Assembly: GCA_030584005.1 (NCBI GenBank)
Contig: CP129486.1
Span: 62,001 to 126,000, forward strand
Length of the DNA: 64,000 nt
DNA from: Bdellovibrionota bacterium
GTDB lineage: Bacteria > Bdellovibrionota_C > UBA2361 > JAFLCA01
Direction: 5' to 3'
Below are positions 1 to 8,777 of this stretch, piece after piece; the first letter of the stretch is position 1; each line of letters opens with the position of its first letter. The position numbers and the translations under genes were made by a program. The notes under the pieces are model-generated. The model worked only from the letters and a program-made list of their open reading frames with translations, did not search any database and had not been told where the DNA came from.

Positions 1-3
1 ATC

Positions 4-903
4 GTGAATGATCCCTTTGTGACGGGGCTCCGGTACACTCGGACGCTCTCGAGAGCGTGTGCGCGCACCCTGTCGGCACTGCGTGATGCCGGTGCGTTCG
101 TACCGGTGGAGGGGGCAGCTAAGGTGCTCCATATTTTGCGCGGCGGGCTTAACTTCGGGCTGCGGGAGGCGCTCGGTGATGCGTTTGGCTGGAATGATCA
201 TGGCAGCCTGTATGTGAGCGCCCAGCGCGCCCGCACCGACGAGGACCCTCAATTGTGGCACATCACCGAGTCTGACTATCGCAAACTGCACCTTGGCTCG
301 CACAATGACATCTTCTTTGGCGACGTAGTGGCTACGGGCACGAGCCTTGAATATGCGTTGGGCGAATTGGGGCGTTATGCAGCGAAACATGGATCGCAGA
401 TTAACAGTATTAGTTTTTTTACTATTGGCGGTCCGCGTGCCTACGAAATCATGGAGAGTCTGCATGGTTCCAGCGCCTGGAGACAGGCTGGGCTGGTGAG
501 TTCCAATGTTATTTTCTTTGAGGGGATCTTCTCGGTTGCGCATCAGAGTACGAAGATGCACGTCAAAATTGATGGGACTGACTTGCTCCGCACGAAGGCG
601 GTGCTGCCCCCTGAACTCATCGATTCACAGTACAGTGACCCGGCATATCCGATTGAGCGCTGTACGATCTACGATGCGGGTTCGCGGGCATTTGAGCTTA
701 GTGAATACATAGAAGACGTGCATGAGTACTGGAGTCAAACGCTGGCGCTCGCCAAACAGGGTATGTCGTACTCTCAGCTGCTAGCGGAGCGCTTCCCTGA
801 GTTGAATGCGCAGCGTTTCAATGGCGCTGACCTTGAACGAATCTGTGTGCGTCAGTTGGAATCGTGCAATCGGCTGCTCGCAACGGCGCGCGGCGAGGTG
901 TAG
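4..903 (+). CDS. Phosphoribosyltransferase-like protein (5' end uncertain)
   Basis: About 299 residues counted from a GTG codon at position 4. The frame is still open at the window edge, so the true start may lie outside. The segment FFGDVVATGTSLEYAL, around residues 105-120, resembles the PRPP-binding loop of type I phosphoribosyltransferases: a hydrophobic strand, an acidic residue, then T-G-T/S. An earlier stretch, VLHILRGGLNFGLREAL, resembles the substrate-side strand and loop. The family transfers ribose-5-phosphate from PRPP to a base, but some members are regulators or hydrolases. The usual second acidic residue of the loop is reduced to a single Asp after Gly. The next gene starts about 40 bp downstream on the same strand. 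The fold is fairly likely; no substrate can be named. Confidence 0.55.
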   Translation: MNDPFVTGLRYTRTLSRACARTLSALRDAGAFVPVEGAAKVLHILRGGLNFGLREALGDAFGWNDHGSLYVSAQRARTDEDPQLWHITESDYRKLHLGSHNDIFFGDVVATGTSLEYALGELGRYAAKHGSQINSISFFTIGGPRAYEIMESLHGSSAWRQAGLVSSNVIFFEGIFSVAHQSTKMHVKIDGTDLLRTKAVLPPELIDSQYSDPAYPIERCTIYDAGSRAFELSEYIEDVHEYWSQTLALAKQGMSYSQLLAERFPELNAQRFNGADLERICVRQLESCNRLLATARGEV

Positions 904-945
904 CAAGGTGGGCGGCCCGGCCCAGGAGTGTTGAGTGGTCCCGCC

Positions 946-1539
946 ATGGCCGATCAGAACTTTCATAACTTTCATGTTCAGCTTAGCAACTCCGACTGCG
1001 AGTTCTACGGAACGCTGCGCCTGCGAATAGTGACGCACCACGAGGAGTCGAGGCGCTCGGTTTTCGCGAAGGTGTTGGCGTATTGCCTTGAGTATAGTGA
1101 CGATCTGCGGGTGGCTACGGCTCCGTATGAGACGCATGCTCCGGCATTGAGTGCTGTGGATGGCACTGGCGGCTATCTGCGCTGGATTGACGTGGGCGAG
1201 GTGCGCGCAGAGAAGCTGTCACGGGCTCTGCGGCATCACAGGGGTGCGCAGTTCGCGGTCTATTTTTACGAGCATGCCCAAGCGGTGCGTTTTGCTGATG
1301 ATTTACGGGGCAGCACGGAGAATTGGATTGAACCAGTGCAGTTTTATTTGATTGACCCGCAGTTTGTGGAGTTGATACCGGAGGGGGATGGCAAGCGGGT
1401 GGTGTGGGAGGTGGCCATTGTCGATCGGGGCATTTATTTGACGACTGGTGACGCGCAGTGTAGCGGCCAGGCGCAGCCTCTCGACATGTGGGGAATTTAC
1501 CAGCAAGCCCTCCTCCCCCCCAGCATCAAATACTCATAA
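946..1539 (+). CDS. yaeQ: YaeQ family protein
   Basis: A protein of about 197 residues counted from ATG 946; E. coli YaeQ is about 181. The pattern matches YaeQ along its length: an N-terminal strand region, a conserved helix with HHEE..RSVFAKVLAYCLEYSDDLRV, the YLRWIDVGEV strand, and a C-terminal VAIVDRGIYLTTGD strand pair. YaeQ has a PD-(D/E)XK-like nuclease fold, but its biochemical role is not settled. GTG 928 and TTG 931 are in-frame alternatives next to an AGGAG. ATG 946 was chosen because it aligns with the E. coli N-terminus. The stop codon lies inside the AT-rich repeat array that flanks the transposase downstream, so the last residues may have been altered by that element. Confidence 0.75.
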   Translation: MADQNFHNFHVQLSNSDCEFYGTLRLRIVTHHEESRRSVFAKVLAYCLEYSDDLRVATAPYETHAPALSAVDGTGGYLRWIDVGEVRAEKLSRALRHHRGAQFAVYFYEHAQAVRFADDLRGSTENWIEPVQFYLIDPQFVELIPEGDGKRVVWEVAIVDRGIYLTTGDAQCSGQAQPLDMWGIYQQALLPPSIKYS

Positions 1540-1575
1540 AATATTCATAAAATATTCTTCATAAAATATTCTCAG
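1536..1575. repeat. AT-rich iterated repeat, left flank of the transposase element
   Basis: Three near-identical units of CATAAAATATTC in a row, ending in TAAAATATTCTCAG (1562-1575). It is close to a mirror image, on the opposite strand, of the array at 2797-2848. It overlaps the last codon of yaeQ. Confidence 0.8.
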
Positions 1576-1612
1576 TGACTTTGTGCACACCTCAGCACTC
1601 AAGCCGGCTCTC

Positions 1613-1628
1613 AGGGGTCCGCGCCCCT
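1613..1628. other. Short GC-rich hairpin inside the left end of the element
   Basis: AGGGG-TCCGCG-CCCCT can form a five-base-pair stem. No T-run follows on either strand, so it is unlikely to be a terminator. It lies between the left repeat array and the end of the transposase gene. Confidence 0.35.
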
Positions 1629-1769
1629 CAAAGCTCCAAATTCTGCCTCCGATGTCATAATTCTCGATGCGGTAGGTCGCCAGAATGTACCTTTGCACTC
1701 GATCCAGGGGAAAATACTGCGCCTTTGGCCACACCACCCCGACGCTGCATACTCATTACAGCAGGCGAC

Positions 1770-2726
1770 TTAAATAAAAGGCACTCCCTCGGACCCTTCC
1801 GGTGGCCCCGTCTTAAGGTATGGGCGATACGTTCCCGCCGGAAACGCTACGGTAAGGTTACCTGAACGATAACTACGGGAAGCCTGCTTATAGTCGCCGC
1901 AAACTGTAAAGTACCAACTCAGGTACTGCTGGCGGCGGATGGGACACACGCTTAAAACTCGCGGACGGTGCGAATAGCGTGATGATTTCTTGCTACTAAC
2001 GGGAAGCGCCCCCCGTGGCATCTTGAGCAAGGCATCCCTCCCCAGGAACCCTTTACCTTCTCGCAATCTCTTGGCTACCAACTCCTGTTCCCTGGCGTGA
2101 AGTTTCCTGAGCATGAGCTTCACGTACTCCTTCTTTGACATCTCCTCGTAACCAGGGAGCCTGGCATACTCCAGCTCGACGTACTCGATGTGATCCCGAA
2201 TCGATGCATAGGGATCGTAACGTCGTGCCGCATTAAAGGTTGTCCAGTTCACTACTTTGAACTGTCGCTTGATTCCGTATATTGCGTCGTGGAAGCAATT
2301 GTAGAACGGGTAGTCCTTCAAACTCGCAACTAGGCCATCTTCTATAGGCTGGAGCACTGTATAGAAAAAATACTCCTCGATATCCTCCGGCGCCGGTAAT
2401 ATCTCCCCCGAATATCGCCTAGCCCATAGCCGTCCACCGGGGAACTCAGGTGTATAGCGCTGGACATTCCTCGCGACGCTTGAATGTAGATCTCTGCTGA
2501 AGTCTGCTCTATTAGCATCCGGATAATGGGCCACTGAATGAAGATGGTTGCCTTCCATCGCAAATGCGTAGAGTTTCACGTTGTAACGCTTCGAATACTT
2601 TGCGACGTATCCTAGTGTTACTTCTTCCAGTCGCTGATTGTTCACCAGCCATAGCTCGGCATTGCGACTCCGTATCGTCACTAAACTCGCTATGCGTCTG
2701 GACTCGATCCGATTGTGATATCCCAT
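1770..2726 (-). CDS. REP-associated tyrosine transposase-like protein (Y1/HUH family)
   Basis: Single-strand transposases of the IS200/RAYT type nick DNA with one tyrosine and a His-hydrophobic-His metal site. Here NHLHSVAHYP (around residues 80-90) supplies the HLH motif. RYSGEILPAPEDIEEYFFYTVLQPIEDGLV-like sequence (quoted in parts: EEYFFYTVLQPIEDGLV) is the usual RAYT tail of aromatic residues followed by N/Q-P-...-GLV. The ATG at 2726 is preferred over the TTG at 2729. At 318 residues it is longer than many RAYTs, because of a roughly 130-residue basic C-terminal extension. Flanking inverted arrays of an AATATT-containing unit suggest a discrete mobile unit of about 1.25 kb rather than a domesticated gene. 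The window also contains dispersed palindromes that such an enzyme might act on, but this link is not shown. Confidence 0.75.
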   Translation of the reverse strand: MGYHNRIESRRIASLVTIRSRNAELWLVNNQRLEEVTLGYVAKYSKRYNVKLYAFAMEGNHLHSVAHYPDANRADFSRDLHSSVARNVQRYTPEFPGGRLWARRYSGEILPAPEDIEEYFFYTVLQPIEDGLVASLKDYPFYNCFHDAIYGIKRQFKVVNWTTFNAARRYDPYASIRDHIEYVELEYARLPGYEEMSKKEYVKLMLRKLHAREQELVAKRLREGKGFLGRDALLKMPRGALPVSSKKSSRYSHRPRVLSVCPIRRQQYLSWYFTVCGDYKQASRSYRSGNLTVAFPAGTYRPYLKTGPPEGSEGVPFI

Positions 2727-2796
2727 CAATACAGATTATCGGGATTTCACAACAAGAGTTTCCTTACTTTAATCAGATTAAAACCACACAAGGTCG

Positions 2797-2848
2797 CTGA
2801 GAATATTTAGGAATGAATATTTAGGAATGAATATTTAGGAATATTTAG
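2797..2848. repeat. AT-rich iterated repeat, right flank of the transposase element
   Basis: Four copies of GAATATTTAG spaced by GAAT, beginning with CTGAGAATATTTA. Read on the minus strand, they match the left array at 1536-1575 in orientation and core sequence. Confidence 0.8.
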
Positions 2849-2853
2849 CTAGC

Positions 2854-3828
2854 TTAGCCGCGGGAGATTTCGGTTGACCGCTTGGGCTTATTCAGCAACA
2901 CCTCCTCAATCCTCCCCATCAACCCCTCATGCACTAACGGCTTGTAGCGCAGCGCTTCTATGTTCTCCGTCAGCTGCTTGGGCGACGACGCCCCAAGTAT
3001 CACACTGCTCACCTGCTGGTTCTTGAGACACCACACGATCGCCAACTGCCCAAGCGTACACCCCACCTCCTTCGCTATCCGCGCAAGCCCGCGCACCTTC
3101 TCGACCGTCGACGGGGTTAGCTGATCACGCAGCCACTCATTCTTTTCAAGCCTGCTCCCCGCCGGAATCCCCTCATTGTACTTCCCAGTAAGTATCCCAG
3201 AGGCTAGCGGGCTCCATGTCGTCAATCCTAATTTGTACTTTCGATACAAGGGCACGTACTCGCTCTCGATGCGATCACGCCACAGCATATTATACTGCGG
3301 CTGCTCCATCGTCGGCGGCACACAGTGATTCTCCTTCGCCACATGGAACGCCTCCTCAATTAGATCAAGCGGCCACTCGGAAGTCCCCCAATAAAAAACA
3401 AGCCCCGAACGCACGAGACAATCCATCGCCCGTACCGTTTCTTCCACCGGCGTCGTAAAGTCGGGGCGATGACAAAACAGCAGATCCACATACTCAAGCT
3501 TTAGCCTCTTGAGCGACCGTTTGGTGCCCTCCACCAAGTGCTTCCAATTGAGCCCCGTGTCATTCGGCCCGTTGCCACCCCAGTAAATCTTGGTGCTTAC
3601 CACCAGATCGCTGCGGTTGAAGCTCCTAAGAGCCTCGCCCATGATCTCCTCCGATCGACCATGCGCATACTCCTCGGCATTATCGAAAAAATTCACCCCT
3701 TGGTCGAAGGCTAAACGCATCATCTCGCCAGCCGTTTTGACATCCACACTACTGCCAAAGGTGAGCCATGAACCCAGCGACAGCTCGCTCACCTTAAGAC
3801 CCGCCTTCCCAAGATTGTTGTACTCCAT
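2854..3828 (-). CDS. Aldo/keto reductase, potassium-channel beta-subunit-like
   Basis: An NADPH-dependent oxidoreductase of the AKR superfamily, 324 residues, of the Kv-beta/YghZ type that reduces aldehydes. The tetrad is visible: Asp and Tyr in FFDNAEEYAHG, Lys in VVSTKIYWGG, and His in VDLLFCHRPD. The C-terminal cofactor-binding part contains TTWSPLASGILTGKY and VILGASSPKQLTEN, both typical of this branch. ATG 3828 starts the conserved MEYNNLGKAGLKVSELSLG N-terminus. An upstream TTG at 3849 would add seven unrelated residues. It is probably transcribed alone, because the gene upstream ends at a clear terminator. The substrate is unknown. Confidence 0.88.
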   Translation of the reverse strand: MEYNNLGKAGLKVSELSLGSWLTFGSSVDVKTAGEMMRLAFDQGVNFFDNAEEYAHGRSEEIMGEALRSFNRSDLVVSTKIYWGGNGPNDTGLNWKHLVEGTKRSLKRLKLEYVDLLFCHRPDFTTPVEETVRAMDCLVRSGLVFYWGTSEWPLDLIEEAFHVAKENHCVPPTMEQPQYNMLWRDRIESEYVPLYRKYKLGLTTWSPLASGILTGKYNEGIPAGSRLEKNEWLRDQLTPSTVEKVRGLARIAKEVGCTLGQLAIVWCLKNQQVSSVILGASSPKQLTENIEALRYKPLVHEGLMGRIEEVLLNKPKRSTEISRG

Positions 3829-3894
3829 AGCATCCGCCCCAATCTGCAAACCCGTGTATCCTTCCCCATGACTACCGATGCTTCAGACACGGCG

Positions 3895-3946
3895 CAAGGC
3901 AAATAAAATAACTGCGCCAGCTCGAATATGCCTCGATCTGGCGCAG
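3895..3946 (-). terminator. Rho-independent terminator of the sigma/vWA operon
   Basis: Arms CTGCGCCAG (3912-3920) and CTGGCGCAG (3938-3946) form a nine-base-pair stem. On the minus strand the stem is followed by TTATTTTATTT. It lies about 105 bp past the stop of the vWA gene. Confidence 0.8.
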
Positions 3947-4049
3947 TCTCAGCTGACTCACCCCCGGGTGCAGCCCCCCTTGGCCGCGATTTCGCATTGG
4001 CGAACCACGGCGTGTGCAGCCATGGGATCGCCTCGCTGCAAAACCGCCG

Positions 4050-6452
4050 CTAGCGGAGACCGGGCGCCGCCGGCCAAGGAGTCGCAAGCCCAGGTGCCAC
4101 CCCAGGTGCAAATCCGGTCGCGAGCCCCTGTGCAGCCTTGGCAAGCTCAACAAGCTGCACGAACTCCCGTCTCTGCCCCTCCTCGTCGCGTCCAAATGCA
4201 CCCTTTGCGAGGTTTGCCACCTGGTCAAAGCCGTACGAGCCGCGAAACTGACTCTGCCGCAACAGATGGCCGAAGTAGCTCACTGCTGCCGCGAAGCGGA
4301 AGTCATTAGAGGCATCCTGCCACCGCTGCACTATGTTGCCTCGCTCAACCGGGAACTCTAAAAGCCCCGACGTGTGCGCTTCCGGCTCCTTGTAGCGGAT
4401 GCGCAGGAATCCGAGCTCCCCTTGGTGGGGATCACTCAGCAACTTTGGAGTGCTCTCCTGTCCATAGCGCCGATCCCCCGAAAGTTGCTTGCCAATCGGG
4501 GATTCCCGAAGCACGACCTCGTACAGAGCGGTCACAGTGTGTCCGGTGCCGATCTCGCCCGCATCAATCCGATCATCCTGGAACTCGTGATTTGCAAGCG
4601 CTCGATTCTCATAGCCAATCAGTCGGTAGTGGCTCACCTGCATTGGATTAAACTCCATCTGCAGCTTCACATCCTTAGCAACAACCTCTACTGTACCCGC
4701 AACATCTTTCTGGAACACTTTGCGGGCCTCCTCGAAGCTATCGAGATAGAAGAAGTTGCCATTGCCCTTATTGGCGAGCTGCTCCATGGTGGCCTCTTGC
4801 AGATTCCCCTCTCCTACACCTACCGTAGTGAGAGTGATCCCCGATTGCCTCTCTGCTTCGATCAATCGTACGAGCGAAGCTCTGTCTGAGATTCCCACAT
4901 TAAAATCACCATCAGTCGCAAGAATCACCCTGTTGACCGCACCAGGACTGTAGTGGCGCCGCGCCAAATCATAGGCCTGCTGTATGCCCGCCGCACCGGC
5001 AGTAGAGCCCCCCGCGCCAAGCCGATCGATAATATCGATTATGCGCGACTTTTGGCCTATGTCGGTGGGTTCCAGCGCTACTCCGCTATAACCGGCGTAG
5101 GTCACGATGCCGACTCGATCACCCGGCCTCATCTGCTCTACCAGGATCTTCAGCGCACCCTTCACAAGCGGCAGTCGATTCTGCGGCATCATCGAGCCGG
5201 ATACATCGATTAGGAACACTAAATTCCAAGGCTTTCTTTGCTCGAGCACATCACGGGCCCGGATACCAAGTTTCACCAACAGCTTTCCCTCCTCAAGCGG
5301 AGCAGGTGCTATCTCATACGAAAGGGTGAACGGCTTCTCCGTTTGAACCGGATACTCGTATGAAAAGTAGTTTAGAAACTCCTCGATGCGTACGGCATCC
5401 GGCGGCGGGAGCTGCCCAGAGCGCAACATACGTCGTACATTGGTGTAACTCCCCGTATCCACATCGATGCTAAAGGTTGATACGGGCTCAACTTCGGTTG
5501 CGATAATCGGTCTTTCACCATAGGCCTGGTAGCTCTCCCGGTCCCTCGGCACATGAAGAGTTGGGTGGAGCGCAATCCCATGACTACCGGTTGATGACCA
5601 CTCACCAGCCGCCGCCAGCGGGCTCAGGGCTCTGTCGCGCAACTCGCCTGCAATCGATGGAGCCTCTTGAGGCCCCATTACCTGCGGAGGTGCCGGCCGT
5701 CGGTAACTCCCTTGATCGGCCAGTTCATTAGAAGCTGCCCCCTCCACCGACTTCTTGAAGGCGTCATTCGATCTCGCCGTGAAGTCAGAACTCATACGCT
5801 GTGCAGAGTCGGATTCTCCTAGCTGTTTCGAGGTGCTTTCTCCACTCTTGCTCGCGGCCGCTTGGGGAACGACTACCCCGCCCTTGCTCTCCAGATGACT
5901 GGTTGCAGCCCCAATCGCCTGGCCGGACTCCCCTCGCTGTTCCGCGCGGTGGGAGCTCTCCGCATCTGCCTTTACTTTACTCGATTCATCGGGGTCGGTG
6001 CTTGGCTCCTGCTTCACCGGCTCCGGCGCTATCACACCCGACGCCGGCTTTACTTCGGAAACCGTCGGGGAGAGGATAGGTTGCCTTTTCGTAAGCGACC
6101 CATCCTCATCCCACACTACCGCCATACACAGCACGATCACTGCACACACGGCCACTCCCCGCATCACCTGTCGCGGCGACATATTGAACCTCATATACAA
6201 CCTCCTCAAAAAACCGAACGACTCCTCCTCCACCTGCACCATGATGCGGGTCGTTAAACCGACCGGCGCTTCATGACGACTGGCAGCAAGGCTCCGTTCC
6301 ACTTCACAGATCGCTTTATACCTATCAAATGAGCGCTTCAGTTCGGGATCATCGCGCAGCGCCTCTTCAAAGGCTGCCCGTTGCTCATTACTCAAGCTCC
6401 CCTCGAGTGCGTCGATGAAGAGTGCCTCATTGTCCTTGTGGATCTCATTCAT
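4050..6452 (-). CDS. Anti-sigma-like/von Willebrand factor A membrane protein (YfbK type)
   Basis: An 800-residue protein. Residues 1-75 are a small helical cytoplasmic region rich in charged residues, of the kind found at the front of putative zinc-less anti-sigma factors. A membrane segment follows near residues 97-113 (VMRGVAVCAVIVLCMAVVW). Next is a low-complexity Ser/Glu/Ala linker, a vWA N-terminal region (YGERPIIATEVEPVSTFSIDVDTGSYTN, in parts) and the vWA domain. The vWA domain has an intact MIDAS motif (FLIDVSGSM, then LATDGDFNVG). A YfbK-type C-terminal domain ends the protein. Its start overlaps the sigma gene stop as ATGA, which implies translational coupling. The likely role is an inner-membrane regulator that holds the ECF sigma factor and senses a periplasmic ligand through the metal-binding vWA domain; this is inferred from architecture and context. 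Confidence 0.8.
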   Translation of the reverse strand: MNEIHKDNEALFIDALEGSLSNEQRAAFEEALRDDPELKRSFDRYKAICEVERSLAASRHEAPVGLTTRIMVQVEEESFGFLRRLYMRFNMSPRQVMRGVAVCAVIVLCMAVVWDEDGSLTKRQPILSPTVSEVKPASGVIAPEPVKQEPSTDPDESSKVKADAESSHRAEQRGESGQAIGAATSHLESKGGVVVPQAAASKSGESTSKQLGESDSAQRMSSDFTARSNDAFKKSVEGAASNELADQGSYRRPAPPQVMGPQEAPSIAGELRDRALSPLAAAGEWSSTGSHGIALHPTLHVPRDRESYQAYGERPIIATEVEPVSTFSIDVDTGSYTNVRRMLRSGQLPPPDAVRIEEFLNYFSYEYPVQTEKPFTLSYEIAPAPLEEGKLLVKLGIRARDVLEQRKPWNLVFLIDVSGSMMPQNRLPLVKGALKILVEQMRPGDRVGIVTYAGYSGVALEPTDIGQKSRIIDIIDRLGAGGSTAGAAGIQQAYDLARRHYSPGAVNRVILATDGDFNVGISDRASLVRLIEAERQSGITLTTVGVGEGNLQEATMEQLANKGNGNFFYLDSFEEARKVFQKDVAGTVEVVAKDVKLQMEFNPMQVSHYRLIGYENRALANHEFQDDRIDAGEIGTGHTVTALYEVVLRESPIGKQLSGDRRYGQESTPKLLSDPHQGELGFLRIRYKEPEAHTSGLLEFPVERGNIVQRWQDASNDFRFAAAVSYFGHLLRQSQFRGSYGFDQVANLAKGAFGRDEEGQRREFVQLVELAKAAQGLATGFAPGVAPGLATPWPAAPGLR

Positions 6453-7048
6453 AGGGCTACCTCCTCAAAGATGCAGCGTTTAAGCGCCAGGCGCGCGGCG
6501 TGCAGTCGTGATCGTACGGTTCCAACGGGAATGCCGACGAGCTGGGCCGTCTCCTCGTAGCTCCGCTCTTCAAGCGCAACGAGCGCCAGCACCTCTCGGA
6601 AGCGCGCACCGAGCTTGGCAAAACAGTCGTGGAACTTCTCAGTAAGCGCGGGAGTGGGGAAAGCGGAGCTGCTGGCTCTGTCGTGTGTATCGGGATCAAA
6701 ACGAACTGAAATTCGACTCTCACGATAACGCGCTGAGGCGAAATAGCTCTGCACCACATTGAGCGCAATGCGGGTGATCCAGGTGGCAAAGGTCGCCTCG
6801 AAACGAAAGCGCGAGAGCGCACGATAAGCGCGCAGGAATACATCCTGAGTGAGCTCCTCGGCGATCTCCCGATTTCCGCACTGACGCATGCACAGGGAGA
6901 AGATGCGATCCTTATAACGGTCGACAAGGATACGGAATGCCTCGGTCTCCCCCTTCAACACACTCCGGATGGCATCGGCATCGGTTTGATCAGAGGATGA
7001 ATCGCTTTCCATATACAGTGCGGTTACGGCATCATCGAAGTGTCGCAT
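6449..7048 (-). CDS. ECF-family RNA polymerase sigma factor
   Basis: A 199-residue sigma-70 family protein of the extracytoplasmic-function group. Region 2 covers about residues 35-100: YKDRIFSLCMRQCGNREIAEELTQDVFLRAYRAL (in parts), then FATWITRIALNVV for promoter melting. Region 4 covers about residues 140-190, with the helix-turn-helix EERSYEETAQLVGIPVGTVRSRLHAAR (in parts). Region 3 is absent, as in all ECF factors. The gene is the first of a two-gene operon. The downstream membrane protein overlaps it by four bases and is the probable cognate anti-sigma. An ATG at 7048 opens the frame and the preceding 116 bp should contain the promoter; I did not find a convincing -35/-10 pair. Confidence 0.9.
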   Translation of the reverse strand: MRHFDDAVTALYMESDSSSDQTDADAIRSVLKGETEAFRILVDRYKDRIFSLCMRQCGNREIAEELTQDVFLRAYRALSRFRFEATFATWITRIALNVVQSYFASARYRESRISVRFDPDTHDRASSSAFPTPALTEKFHDCFAKLGARFREVLALVALEERSYEETAQLVGIPVGTVRSRLHAARLALKRCIFEEVAL

Positions 7049-7164
7049 TGAGCGCTCCGGGGAGGTATCCCCCGAAAAACAGTGTCCGCTCTATTAGACC
7101 GGGGCCAACATGAGAAGTTCGATGCGGCGGCTGCACGCCTCGAAATAGTGCTAAGCGATTGAGA

Positions 7165-8739
7165 CTACAGGAACTTCTCAATCGCGGGAGCAGCATTATC
7201 GACCAGCCGCAGCTGCGCCTCCTCCCATGCCCGATCCCTTCCAAGCTCCGTTGCGATGATCTTGGCTACGTGCGGAGCTTGCGCCAAGGCCGCAGCCCGA
7301 TCCAAAAATAGAGTGCGCAGTCGGCGTGCCAGCACATCCTCAACTGTCCGCGCCATCTCGTTTCGTACCGCGTAGACGACTTGGCCTACCGTTTCAGGGC
7401 GACTATCAACTAATCGAGTGCTGCAGTTGGGGGAGGCAGATTCAAGATCCTCAACCGCCGAGGCGTCGCTTCCATACCCTTCAAAGCGACCAGTATAGTG
7501 GGGAGCACTGCTGCCGTGCAGTGCAAGCGTTGCTGTCATGCAGGCAACCGCTGGCAATTCAGCGATCTCTGCTGCCCTCCCTACTGCGGCCATCGCCATC
7601 TTGCGATAGGTAGTCCACTTGCCGCCACGCACTGACAGCAGTCGGCCCCGCGTTTCATCGAGCACAAAATCCCTCGAAACAACATGACTGGGCCCGCTTT
7701 GTCCAAGCGCAGCCAGAGGTCTAAGCCCCGCAAAACTTGCCCGTATCTCTGAGCGATCGGGGATGTGCTCAAGGTAGGGGGCAATGGCAGATAAGATCTC
7801 ATTCACTTCAAACTTGCGCGGCCTAGGGTCAGCTTCAATGCGTCCTACAGTGTGATCAGTGGTGCCTACTAAAAGCACGTCATGCCAAGGAATAAGAAAC
7901 ATTACCCGCTTATCGAGGGTCTTCGGAATGACCAGTGCCTTGGTGGCTGGAAACACTGAACTGCCGAACACCAGGTGAATCCCTTGACTGGGCAGGAGAC
8001 GGGTAGTTGCATCCCCTGCCAAGGATCGGACCTGATCCGAAAAGGGGCCTGCTGCATTGATTATCACACGGGCGTGAATCTCGAACTCGGCGCCGCTTTC
8101 GACTTCCCTTACCCGGGCCCCGCGAACAGCCCCCTGCCCATCGTACAGGAACTCCTCGAGTGCGCAGTAGTTGAGAATCGTCGCGCCAAGCTCTGCTGCG
8201 CTCTTGGCAATACTGATAAGAAGCCGTACGTCATCGAACTGGCCATCACGATACAGTACCCCTCCGCGAAGATTCCGGCGGGCCAGCGCAGGGAAAGCGT
8301 CCACGATATCGACGCGAGACAGGTTCTCCACCCCAGCAAAGGGCCCCAGCTGGCTGGCAGGGGCCAGCCGCTGGTAGAGTCTTACCCCCGCACCGTAAGC
8401 GACTGAGTCAGCGAGCGAGTAAAAAGGGACGACAAACTCTCGTACTCGCACCGCATGGGGTGCTAATTCTTGTAAGCGGCTCCGCTCCTCCAGCGATTCT
8501 CTAATCAGTGACCAGTCGAAGCTTCTCAAATAACGGATGCCGCCGTGGATAATCTTGGTGCTCCGGCTTGAGGTGCCGGAGCCGAAATCGCCGCGTTCAA
8601 TCAGTAGCACCTCATAGCCGCGCGCTGCGGCATCGAGTGCACACCCCATGCCGGTAGCACCTCCACCGATGATGAGCATGTCCCACGGCCGCGTACGCGC
8701 GGCTATCGACCGTAGAATTGATTCACGGGAGGAACGCAA
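7165..8739 (-). CDS. glpD: FAD-dependent glycerol-3-phosphate dehydrogenase
   Basis: Oxidises sn-glycerol 3-phosphate to dihydroxyacetone phosphate at the inner membrane, passing electrons to quinone. At 524 residues it is the usual length. The N-terminal dinucleotide fold MLIIGGGATGMGCALDAAARG is followed by RGDFGSGTSSRSTKIIHGGIRYL, the GlpD/GlpA signature (both quoted in parts). FLIPWHDVLLVGTTD and LLSVRGGKWTTYRKMA mark the substrate-side and FAD-contact regions. The start is a TTG at 8739; no ATG occurs before the FAD fold except Met21. It lies 38 bp after pckA and probably shares its transcript, so glycerol entry and phosphoenolpyruvate production may be co-regulated. Confidence 0.92.
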   Translation of the reverse strand: MRSSRESILRSIAARTRPWDMLIIGGGATGMGCALDAAARGYEVLLIERGDFGSGTSSRSTKIIHGGIRYLRSFDWSLIRESLEERSRLQELAPHAVRVREFVVPFYSLADSVAYGAGVRLYQRLAPASQLGPFAGVENLSRVDIVDAFPALARRNLRGGVLYRDGQFDDVRLLISIAKSAAELGATILNYCALEEFLYDGQGAVRGARVREVESGAEFEIHARVIINAAGPFSDQVRSLAGDATTRLLPSQGIHLVFGSSVFPATKALVIPKTLDKRVMFLIPWHDVLLVGTTDHTVGRIEADPRPRKFEVNEILSAIAPYLEHIPDRSEIRASFAGLRPLAALGQSGPSHVVSRDFVLDETRGRLLSVRGGKWTTYRKMAMAAVGRAAEIAELPAVACMTATLALHGSSAPHYTGRFEGYGSDASAVEDLESASPNCSTRLVDSRPETVGQVVYAVRNEMARTVEDVLARRLRTLFLDRAAALAQAPHVAKIIATELGRDRAWEEAQLRLVDNAAPAIEKFL

Positions 8740-8777
8740 AGAGACCCGTTGGGATTATCGGGGTGCCGGGCGCCCAG

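Larger units (their letters stand above)
1562..2809. mobile_element. Candidate transposon carrying the RAYT-like gene
   Basis: TAAAATATTCTCAG at 1562-1575 and its near-complement CTGAGAATATTTA at 2797-2809 face each other across the transposase gene, with one extra A on the left. Each is extended outward by further copies of the same core. I therefore place the element ends within or just outside these arrays. Exact borders and any target duplication cannot be fixed from one copy. Confidence 0.5.

Noticed and set aside
1536..2848. CRISPR-like array flanking the transposase
   Set aside because: Units are 12-14 bp with almost no spacers, unlike CRISPR repeats, and no cas gene is nearby.
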